The notes beneath the pieces were generated by a model, which saw nothing but the letters and a program-made list of their open reading frames with translations, was not told where the DNA came from and ran no database searches. Below, in pieces: positions 1-9,600 of a stretch of 37,582 nt of DNA (the stretch's first letter is position 1; every line of letters starts with the position of its first letter). The DNA is taken from positions 313,908-351,489 of the forward strand of contig NW_019773692.1 in the NCBI RefSeq assembly GCF_001039355.2. The letters are read 5' to 3'. Source of the DNA: Lingula anatina. Taxonomy: Eukaryota; Brachiopoda; Lingulata; Lingulida; Lingulidae. The position numbers and the translations under genes are program-made.

Positions 1-1130
1 CAGGGCGGTCTATTTTGTTGCCTAGAATTAACACTGGCGCATTGGCCACTTGTTCATCTGTCAACAGACTCTGGAACCAAAGTCATTGCTATCATTTTAC
101 CTCTGAGTCAGTCAAATTAAAGGTGCAGAGGTTTCAATGTGAATTTTTTTCCAAACTGCACTTGAGTTTTATACACTCCTAAAACACATTTTTATTTATT
201 GAAACTGATTGCAAAGAAAATTTGACATAAAATTTACTTACTTATTTACAATAAATGAAAAATTTAATTCCTTTTACCCACTTCTAATTCTGCTTTGGCT
301 TCAGGAAATCTCTCTCTGTCAAAAGCATCTATCAAAAACACTATTCCATCTACAGCTGGAAAGTATGTCTTCCAAACTCTTCTTGCTATAAGAGGAAAGT
401 AAATATATATTTCACAACTATATGAGGAGATGAGAGTAAAACCGCAGCAACTAGATCACCTTTAAAATGCATAAAGCATGTGTTACCCATACATATGTGC
501 CATGTGTTATCCAAACATATGTGCCATGTGTAACCCATACATATATACCATGTGTTATCCATACATATATACCATGTGTTACCCATACATATGTGCCATG
601 TGTTATCCATACATGTGTCATGTGTAACCCATACATATGTGCCATGTGTTATCCATACATATGTGCCATGTGTTTTCCATACATATATACCATGTGTTAC
701 CCATACATATGTGCCATGTGTTACCCATACATATGTGCCATGTGTAACCCATACATATATACCATGTGTTATCCATACATATGTGCCATGTGTTATCCAT
801 ACATATGTGCCATGTGTTATCCATATACATATACCATGTGTTACCCATACATATATACCATGTGTAACCATTTCATTTACCATGTGTTACCCACACATAT
901 AGCATATGTTACAGAAAAGGCAAGTTGAAAGTACAAGTACCTTGTTTGTGTCCACCAAGGTCAAATGTTGTAAATTTCATTCCTCCCATAGACAGCTCCT
1001 CAGATGCTGCAATATAAATTTAGAAAGCATTTTAATTCATTGAAATGTATGTATCAATGTTAACTAATGACCTCTGCCCTTATTAAAATACATACTTAAA
1101 TTACATAATCAATATTTTAGTTATGTATGA

Positions 1131-1174
<44 letters not shown>

Positions 1175-3200
1175 GAGAGAGAGAAAAACAGAGAGAGAGA
1201 GAGATTTTACATCAATATTATTTTATTTAGAGAGTAAATATGCATGTCAGTAAATATACAAAATCAAAACTTTGCAAGGCTAATAAGCAAATGTGCTTGT
1301 CTGCAGTTTGGTAACAATCTTTTAACTTCACTCCAAAATCAAGCCAATCCACAACTGGCAACAAGCAAGCTTTACTACAGGACTTGGATATAATGTGGTG
1401 ACAGGACTTACTTGGATATAATGTGGTGACAGGACTTACTTGGATATAATGTGGTGTCTAGACTTGGATATAATGTGGTGTCAGAACTTACTTGGATATA
1501 ATGTGGTGTCAGGACTTACTTGGACATAATGTGCTTACTTGGTTATAATGTGGTGTCTAGACTTGGATATAATGTGGTGACAGGACTTACTTGGATATAA
1601 TGTGGTGTCAGGACTTACTTGGATATAATGTGGTATCTAGACTTACTTGGATATAATGTGGTGACAGGACTTACTTGGATATAATGTGGTGTCAAGACTT
1701 GGATATAATGTGGTGTCAGAACTTACTTGGATATAATGTGGTGTCAGGACTTACTTGGACATAATGTGCTTACTTGGTTATAATGTGGTGTCTAGACTTG
1801 GATATAATGTGGTGACAGGACTTACTTGGATATAATGTGGTGTCAGGACTTACTTGGATATAATGTGGTGTCAGGACTTACTTGGATATAATGTGGTGTC
1901 AGGACTTACTTGGATATAATGTGGTGTCAGGACTTACTTGGATATAATGTGGGTACATGCTGTGCAAGCCTGTCATCTTTCAACATGTGAAGCAGTGTGG
2001 TCTTGCCTGCATTGTCCAAGCCAAGGAACACTAGCTTTCCAGATTTCTTATACAAACCTGAAACAATAAAACAACACAAACTTGGTAGAGTAGCATGCAG
2101 GTTATGTGCAGTGTTAACAGGCAAGGCAGGGATAACATCCACACTGCTGGGATAACATCCACACTGCTCTGCCATCAAACAGGAAATACTGCTGTGCAGA
2201 TGTCTTTGAAAATCACCAATTTGTAACCAAAACATTTTTTTTCAATATAATATAATATTAACATGTCATATGTCATTATTTTCAAAAATTCATCTTTTTT
2301 ATCTTCTTTTTAAGGGAAGAGGGGCACGTTTGTTTTTAAACATCTGAACAGTACTGAATTTCATGTTGCATTCAGTATTTCTCCATACTGTTCTTCTACA
2401 ACTATGCATACAACTATGCAATAATCTACATATATATACACCTATGCACAGAAGCAAAAATGCCTCGCATATAATTTTCAATTTTGTTTCCCTTGAACAC
2501 ACCCACAGATATCTTTATATATAAAACTAACACAGGTGAGGGGATGTTTTATCTGAATGCATGGTGTATGCAAGATGCAAAATGGAAATAATCTGCAAAC
2601 CAGCAAGACAACCACACCCAGGACATGCCTCATATAAGGTCACTGTAATCTCATGACATGCCACACAAGGTCACTGTGACCTCATGACGTACCACATACT
2701 TACTTGGGTGCAGAGTTGGCACTGGCTGGGATAAATGACCAGCTTTAAGCATACTTAATAAGGTGGTTTTACCAGCATTGTCCAGACCCAAAAATATCAA
2801 CTTGCCCGATTTCCTTCTCAAACCTATTGTACCAATGTCTGTGTTAAAATCAGAGTAATTTCTGTGGCTGCTTACCAATCTTCTCTATATCAACAGAATG
2901 GCTGGACCACCCCATTCATTATTATTGATGACACTTGTCTAAATCTTTTCTTATTCTGTGAATGTTTCTTAATTAAAAGAAACAATGAAAAACTGAGATA
3001 AAAAATATGAGATAAACAAATGAGAGAGTTCACAAAATCAAAACCAAACAGAAATAAATTACCAAAAGAGAAATGTCAGCAATATTTCATCCTATTCCAT
3101 AATTTCAGATATATTTACTGACAAGTTTTTTACAATAATATATAAGGTATCACTTACCTAAAAAGTTGAGCATACCGGTAAGCCAGTCCCATAAAAACAT
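1..3200 (-). CDS. SAR1: SAR1 small GTPase (COPII), 3' end outside window
   Basis: Sar1 is the GTPase that starts COPII coat assembly on the ER by recruiting Sec23/24. Exons on the minus strand: 3200-3158, 2057-1938 (exon 2a), 1006-941, 385-282 and 70-1 (continues past the left edge). All phases match. Exon 1 encodes a short bulky-hydrophobic start ([14 protein letters not shown]), as expected for the membrane-inserting amphipathic helix. It is a little shorter than in vertebrates. Exon 2 has the P-loop GLDNAGKT at about residues 27-34. Exon 3 has the switch II motif DLGGH with the catalytic His. Exon 4 starts ARRVWK and contains [14 protein letters not shown]. The last exon ends in NKID, the base-recognition motif. 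An alternative exon 2b lies at 2823-2704 and a donor-carrying array follows exon 2a. A likely non-coding first exon ends at 3764, and the coding first exon begins at acceptor 3224. The family call is secure; splice use of 2a versus 2b is inferred. Confidence 0.93.
477..912. repeat. 24-bp minisatellite in SAR1 intron
   Basis: About 17-18 copies of a 24-bp unit of the form CATGTGTTAYCCATACATAT followed by RTRC, lying between SAR1 exons 3 and 4. Copies vary mainly at two positions (TTA/TAA, GTGC/ATAC). The array makes long spurious open frames on both strands because 24 is divisible by 3. Unlike other arrays here it contains no exon sequence and stops about 30 bp short of exon 3. Confidence 0.95.
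1131..1204. repeat. (TG)n/(AG)n microsatellite
   Basis: A pure TG run of about 38 bp followed by an imperfect GA-rich run in the SAR1 intron between exons 2a and 3. Confidence 0.95.
1381..1955 (-). repeat. 28-bp array carrying the SAR1 exon 2a donor site
   Basis: About 22 copies of a 28-bp unit. On the minus strand each contains ACATTATATCCAAGTAAGTC, which is the last bases of SAR1 exon 2a plus its donor (CCAA|GTAAGT). The native copy is at 1932-1955. Some copies lack part of the donor, and a block of several copies is itself repeated (about 1479-1630 and 1714-1865, spacing about 235 bp). Reading through the native junction gives a stop (TGA) within the first unit, so use of a distal donor would truncate the protein. 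Confidence 0.93.
2104..2170. repeat. Short direct duplication upstream of SAR1 exon 2a
   Basis: GGGATAACATCCACACTGCT occurs twice back to back in the intron between exons 2b and 2a. It contains no exon sequence. Confidence 0.85.
2704..2823 (-). other. SAR1: SAR1 alternative exon 2b (duplicate of exon 2a)
   Basis: This 120-nt stretch encodes a second version of the Sar1 P-loop segment. It is exactly as long as exon 2a and has the same phases (1 in, 1 out), with an acceptor ending AATAG and a donor [14 protein letters not shown] is intact. Differences from 2a include YKK to RRK at the start, HMLKDDR to SMLKAGH after the P-loop, and HVPTLYP to PVPTLHP before switch I. The acceptor has a weak pyrimidine tract, so 2b may be a regulated or minor exon. 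Including both exons would keep frame but duplicate the P-loop. Confidence 0.85.
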
Positions 3201-3763
3201 TTTGGTGGATTTGTGTGAACTCAACTAGAATATAATAACACATGTAGTGACACTCTCAGCAAAGAAAAAAAAACTTCCAAATGGTTCATATCATTGAAAT
3301 AACTATGTTTTTAACATTTTTCTACAAGAGATGTTAGGTTGTTAGGTTACTTACTGTAGGTTATAACTTATAATATAATAGTAGTGAAGGGGTAAAATTC
3401 TTAAATTAATAGGAATTTCCTGTTCAGAAACATTTCATACAAAATATAAAACTGCTTTCAAAACTAGCTTACATGGGCAAAGCTGAAAAACATTTTCATT
3501 CATGAATGAGAAAGAATTTCAATTTGCGACAAATTTCCTGTGTTTAAACGGAACATCAAAGTTTACAAAGACGAATGACTAAGTCCCACGAACAGAACTT
3601 TCATCACAAGTCATAAAAGGCTTAGCCAACCACAGTTTTAAAGTGAATACCTAAATAAACACAATAATGAAATCTTATTTCTTCATTTAAATTTACGTAC
3701 TTAGAAAATTTCGATCGTCAAATAATGAAGGACTGTTTGACAATATTCCAGTGTGTCACTTAC

Positions 3764-3825
3764 CCAAATGCAAAGTACACTACCACGAAGCAATATGGCT
3801 ACGTCGCTTGCTATAACCGGAAGTA
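3764..3825 (-). other. Putative non-coding first exon of SAR1
   Basis: On the minus strand a good donor (TTTGG|GTAAGTG) ends at 3764, and a matching acceptor (ATATTCTAG) lies at 3225, just before the SAR1 start codon. The 5' limit is a guess. It places the SAR1 transcription start near 3800-3850, next to the MRPS24 start. Confidence 0.55.
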
Positions 3826-3958
3826 AAAATTATTTGCGACATGGATTCTGATTGGATAAGATGTGACACATCTAGACCATTCTGCCAATTAAAATATATC
3901 TGTTATACGACAAAGGAAGTTTACAGTGCACATGCGCACGGCTGCTGAAAGGAGGGCA
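3800..3958. promoter_or_regulatory. Divergent SAR1/MRPS24 promoter
   Basis: The short interval between the SAR1 first exon and the MRPS24 start holds ETS-like words (CCGGAAGT near 3816, GGAAGT near 3914), CCAAT boxes in both orientations (near 3851 and 3884) and an NRF1-like GTGCACATGCGCAC at 3926-3939. No TATA box stands out. NRF1 and ETS words are typical of animal promoters of mitochondrial genes, which fits MRPS24. Motif use is inferred. Confidence 0.6.
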
Positions 3959-5678
3959 ATGTTGGTGAGAGGAAATTACGAGTAGCCTTTTAGTGTGGCT
4001 ACGGGATGTTAGACATGCGAGGCTCATTACTATTTGCTTGACACAATAAAATAATCATCCGTGCCAAAACGTATTAGTCATAATAACATAAATAATGATA
4101 TATATGGGTAGGGCTGTTTAAAGTTGGCTAATGAAGGCATTATAACATTATATGAATATAACATTTTAACAGGGCGATAATAACATGATATATGGAACTT
4201 ATAAGCTGGCTAATAGGATGTTGGAGTCAAATGCATAAATGTAGAGGTCTCCACTTTGTTTTATTCGTAATGCACCAAATTATTCAATTGTCCAGTGAAA
4301 GATGTTTTATTTTTTTCGTACATATTTTCCTTTTACGAATAGAATTAGAATTCATCAGTAGACAAACAGAATATATTTCTCCTGCAAACATTTATTAACA
4401 TACCATTTCCAATCATTTTCAGACTAACTCAGTATTGTTAGCAGTGTTACAGCGTACTTGTAACACGTGCCCAGTGCGAGGGATTAAAACCAGTGCTGTG
4501 TATCTGAAGAACAGGAGGGCTGCAATCCCCAAGAGATCGGCAGCGGGGAACCATGGTATTCTGTATGAAAAGGCCACTGCCCCTCACCATCTGGGAGTTA
4601 GGAAAGGATGGCTAACATGGAATACTAGTAAGTTCATGCTGTGGTTAGCAGGCCCGTAGCCAGGGGGGGTTCGGGGGGTTCGAAAGAACCGCCCCTTTTG
4701 CTGGGAAAAGGTCCACCCTGGGTAAAATTTGATCTAGGTACATGAAGTTTTCATGGTAAAAGGTCCACTTTTTCAGAAAAAGAACCCCCCTTTTGAGATT
4801 GCTGGCTACGGGCCTGGGTTAGTCTTCTAGCCTAGCTGTTCAGTATGTTAACTGTGGTATTTATGAATCTTGGATTTTATTCTGAAATTGCAGCCAAAAT
4901 GGAGGTGGAGCAGAACAGGAGCTGGAGCCATGCACAATTCTTGCAGGGTTCACACAGATTTGAAAAGTGGTTAAAAGGCTGTGTGTCTTTCTTTTAGTTT
5001 GTGACCTTGTAAAGAATTTTTATCAGACTTGAAAAAGGTTTACATTCTGTCATTTGGTCCTGGAGTCTAAGAGAATTATTCTTTTATCCCTAAGCACTTT
5101 GTTAAAAAATCACAAATCTTGTAGTTTTTAAACCTGAATGTAAATAATTTGCAGAAGGAAAGAATACCCCTTTTTGGACATCATTGTATTTGATTCTTAA
5201 CATGTTCTACAGTAGTTCATAAATAGTGTTCCTTGCAATTTTTAGAGTAAGGACAATATTAATGTCATTCCTGTTGATAGGACATCTGTAGTTTTTAATT
5301 CTTTGATATTATCACATGATTACATATCCTAATATTTTTTGTGTTAATTTGTGTTTATTATCTTTAAGTGAGTGTTTTGAATGGTCTTATAATCCAGGTA
5401 ATCTTTATGGAGAATCCAGATCCTCAGAAACTGCATTGGAAGATGCTTACATCAGAAAGCTTTTAAGTGAATTGATGGGAGTAAATGACTACATAATAAA
5501 AAGGAAATACAATGTGATCACTGTATCAGCTGCAATTCCACCAAGGAAAGGATACAACCTCCTTTTTTTTCAAATTGGATTTGCTGAAGAATTCTTAACC
5601 ACAGTCTTACAGTGTCCAGTGAAAGTGGATTTCATTGTTCGAGGAACGGAGGACCTTCCAGTATTGCGATATATTTGA
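3959..5678 (+). CDS. MRPS24: Mitochondrial small ribosomal subunit protein uS3m (MRPS24)
   Basis: A protein of the mitochondrial ribosome small subunit. Exons: 3959-3964 (only ATG TTG, then donor GTGAGA), 4423-4627 and 5398-5678. Phases match and give 163 aa, close to the vertebrate length of about 167. The N-terminus (MLTNSVLLAVLQRTC) is basic and hydrophobic like a mitochondrial presequence. KTSAVYLKNRRA, YEKATAPHHLGVRKGWLTWNT and LEDAYIRKLL match the family in order, and CPVK plus a final LRYI match the C-terminal end. The two-codon first exon is my choice: it is the nearest upstream ATG followed by a donor in the required phase, and the second exon has no usable ATG of its own. Exons 2 and 3 are well supported; exon 1 is likely but unproven. 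A MITE-like element sits in intron 2. Confidence 0.88.
4649..4816. mobile_element. MITE-like element with 15-bp inverted ends
   Basis: CAGGCCCGTAGCCAG at the left is matched by a perfect inverse CTGGCTACGGGCCTG at the right, about 168 bp apart in MRPS24 intron 2. GGTTAG flanks both ends and may be a 6-bp target duplication. The inside has no open frame and holds G-rich and C-rich tracts near the ends. It is a non-autonomous element of unknown superfamily. Confidence 0.75.
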
Positions 5679-6409
5679 CACATTTGGTGTATGGATAGCC
5701 CTTTAAGTTTTCCAATTCCAAATCAGGTTACAGGAGGAAATGGTATTAGTTCTGTAATTCTGTTAAAATTGTCCTCACAATTAGTTTGTTGACTCTTTAT
5801 TTGAGAAAGAACAGTAAGAGAAGAAGAAAAACACAAAACTAAGTTTTCTTATGACAGACTTTAATGTCCATAAAAATCTTGGTATGAAGTTTCTTCTTTA
5901 AAGCACAGGGTCCTCGACTTCAAATTTACAACCATCGGTATAGTTCAACAACTTTCATGCACCACTGTTTGAATAGGAAATAAATAGAAATGCGCTACAT
6001 TAAACACACTAGTTTCTCAGAGAGAAACTATTGTTAAAAAGAATTCCAATTTATATTACAAGTACTTTATACTGCATGCATTATGATTGCATTATTCTCC
6101 TTTGCAAGTTTATATTTAAGTATACCACACAGTGTCAACAATCAAGAAGGGGAATTTTCACCCTATTTGAAGCTTACTAAATGTCAGTTCTGAAGCAAAC
6201 AGGCAGGTTCTGGTCAATATTTCATGGTTAATTCATTTTTATGTATATATACAAAATGGACATGCATCTCTGTCCATCCATCACAGATACTACTTCAATC
6301 AATGTAGCTTATCACACCATCACACAAGATTTCATGCCAGGAACTTGTTAATCAGATCCTAGGTAGTGATTTTTCTGCAGTATATCATTGGACCATGCAT
6401 CTTTAACCC

Positions 6410-6445
<36 letters not shown>

Positions 6446-6600
6446 CATTTTGGCAGTTTTAAATGACCAAATCACTGTAGAAACTTTGCCTGCTTTGTAA
6501 ACAACATGTGGTCACCTGTCCCAGCAGAACTGCTTTAAAATGACACTTTTCTTGGGAAATTGTCCCAAGTGGAGTACAGTAAAGTCCTATTGTTGATTGT
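5679..6600. terminator. Convergent 3' ends of MRPS24 and SEC24
   Basis: No gene is visible in this stretch. AATAAA for MRPS24 is at 5979-5984 (+). The best SEC24 signal is AATAAA on the minus strand at 5801-5796. If both are used, the two 3' UTRs overlap by about 200 bases. A (TA)n run lies at about 6415-6443. Confidence 0.5.
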
Positions 6601-9600
6601 TCATCCTTTCAACTGCTTTTGTATACTCTGAAGGTACTCATAGTAAGACATACTGGCTTCTGTTTTATCTTCAACCATGTATTTGAAGAATTGCATTCTA
6701 GCTTTGCTGTCTTCCCTGCAAATGAACAAAATTAACCTGTGTGAACTGCCCTTAGCCCTTTTATACTTTAGAAAACTTTTTATGAACATTCTTTTCTTTT
6801 TTTTCAACTAAGATATAAAATTCTAAAAATATCGAAAGGACCATGTGACCTAATGCCACAGATAACATACCTGACAACTAAGAACTTGGAGTGAAAAGGT
6901 CTCTGATCTTGTAAATAATTGATAAAATTCCTAAGCCGCTCAGATGTTGGGTTTTCTAGTTCAGGAAGATCAGTCTGAAACGATAATCATTAATTAAATT
7001 CAGTAGCAAATGTGACTGAAATCATAAGGATAAAAAAAATTTATTAAATGAGACGTATCTTTTGTGATCTTTTTCTCTCAGTTTTTGTAAATGAACTTGG
7101 TAAAAAGTTGGGTTTCCCTACAATTTCACTGGCATTTAATATTTAACTTTACAATATTTAAATAAATGTCCACCCTCACCATTCCGTCTGGCACTGACAA
7201 AAAGTTAGGTTTGTCCAAGACCTCCTGACAAAAGAGGTCACTGACGGCCCCGCCCACATACAGAAACATTTCGTCCCCAGCGTCCAGCAGGAAAACGCCC
7301 TGTCTGTCCAGGTTGGCCGAGGATAACTGAAGATGTGGAGGTTGAGGAATCATCTGGTCATCCTTACTGATGGAATTCTGGAACCAAAATAAAACAATTA
7401 TAATGAAAGTAAAGTCTACTGGAGTTTATACCTCAAACAGTTCACAAGTTTTTGTACAAGCAATTTAATATCTATTTCATATTTCTAAATGTGGAATTCT
7501 AAATTAGTTTTAAATTTCAACTATCTCATTGGCATTTTAAATCTCTTGACTGTCACTGTGGTTACTATTTTCAATGCTGAAAGGCAGGCATGAAATATGT
7601 GAAGATATTTGACATGATAATTAAAACTCAAACATACACTTTTTTGAAGGGCTAGTCCATGGGATTTTTCCAACCAAATTAAATTTCCTGAGGTAACAAA
7701 CCGTTTTCTACTCATGGATATAATTAAGAGGTAATGACTGGAACTAAACCTAATTACCTTATCCTCCAGATTGTGCACAGGGTACATACTGGGATACAGC
7801 TTTAACAAGATATAATTAAGAGGTAAAGACTTGCACATCTCCATAAAGAACACACGGTCATCCAACTTTGTGCTTACTCCAACCCTGAAGGCAGCCTAGA
7901 AATAAGTTATTGATATATTATATATACTTGTGTAATGTTATCCCCTGTGTTATCAGTAAGAATATTATATAAACATGAGTGGTGTATTATATTGTTTCCT
8001 GTGTAAGAAGTGATACCATTTATAAATACTGCAAAAATCATTTTTTTAAATCTGACAAAATATTTTTAAACAGATTTGCAAACAAAAAGCGTGTAATAAA
8101 AATGCACTGAACATGAGTGGGCCATACAAATAACAAGAAACCAGGACTACTGTTAAAATTGAATATGTCAACATTCTAAGGAAGAGATTCCACAAACAGA
8201 TCTTGAAGGTAAAAAAAAATCAACAACAATCATGTAACACAAGCCCACTTCTACATTCCAATTCCCTGTAATACTCACAGACTTGAGCAAGGCCAGTGTA
8301 TACATTGGGAGTAACCTAATAGAGTAACAGCAAGGAAGGGTGCCTATCCTTTGAGAGGCTGGAATACTGCTGGCATATGCACTGATTGCGTCCATGCAAG
8401 CGTTAACCATAGCCTCGCGGGCATCCATCAGACTAGAACTGAGCGACCTGTCCACAGCTACGAGAAAAAAAAGTCATCTGTTAGTGTTACCACTGTCAAT
8501 TTCAAAGACATGTCCATTAGACTAAACCTGTTGCAGATAGCTTTTTACTGGAGTCATTACATAACAATCTTGTCATAAAAAGAAATAAGCTCAGCTGTCT
8601 CACAGTAGTTACTTGATGTAAATTATGTAGATTGTGTGTGCATACCAGCATAAGAGAGCATCTTTATGGAAAGTGACAATGTGGCACATCTAGACCAATT
8701 ACTTTAGATATCACATAATGCAATATTGCTATGAAGTACCCATGAAGTACCCACCCATCTTAGGCAGCAATCCTGCTAACAAACCCAAGAAGTACCCACC
8801 CATCTTGGCCAGCAATCCTGCCAACAAACCCATGAAGTACCCACCCATCTTAGCCAGCAATCCAGTTAACAAACCCATGAAGTACCCACCCATCTTAGCC
8901 AGCAATCCTGCTAACAAACCCATGAAGTACCCACCCATCTTGGCCAGCAATTCTGCTAACAAACCCATGAAGTACCCATCCATTTTAGCCAGCAATCCTG
9001 CTAACAAACCCATGAAGTACCCACCCATCTTAGCCAGCAATCCAGCTAACAAACCCATGAAGTACCCACCCATCTTAGCCAGCAATCCTGCTATGGCCTG
9101 CTGGTCAGCACCAGAGAAGACATCAGTCAACTGGTTGGTCACTGGCAAACACAAGTTGTGGACACGGATCCTTCTCTCCCCTTTACTGGACGTATACAAG
9201 AGAGCTGCCTGAAAACTCACTGTGGAACTCTCATGCAAATTGTCCTCTATGGAAACCTGCATGCCAAAGCCAGCGTCTGGGTTGATGTTGGGTAAGCTAA
9301 GGAGATCCGTGGACCTCACAAAGAAATTACCATGAAAGGTATGGATACTTAAACCTAAAAGCAAAGAGGAATCAATTGTATGCATTGGCCTTGAAGAGAC
9401 AACGCTTTTTTTTTTCACATTTAATTTAGAAAGTGTTTGTTCAGAAAGATTTGTGTTTACCTAGCGAGTGCCCTTTAACTTCACTGGGGCTTTCGCTAAA
9501 TGTAATCAGATTATCAGACTGACATGCTGCCTCCTGGCATTATCTAGGATACAAAAATGTTGGTGAATATCCAAGTTGGAAACAAGAAGAGTCTTACAGC

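Noticed and set aside
386-928. Long open frames on both strands made of repeated His/Tyr/Val and Cys/Tyr/Pro words
   Set aside because: They are readings of the 24-bp minisatellite in several frames; none has splice or start context.
7715-7830. Direct repeat of GATATAATTAAGAGGTAA in exon 19 and the next intron
   Set aside because: About 18 matching bases at 90-bp spacing hints at an old junction duplication, but it does not include the donor itself and is too short to count with the others.
8718-9212. Plus-strand 164-codon frame with repeats of KYPPILASNPANKPM
   Set aside because: It is the antisense of the 45-bp array and of SEC24 exon 17.
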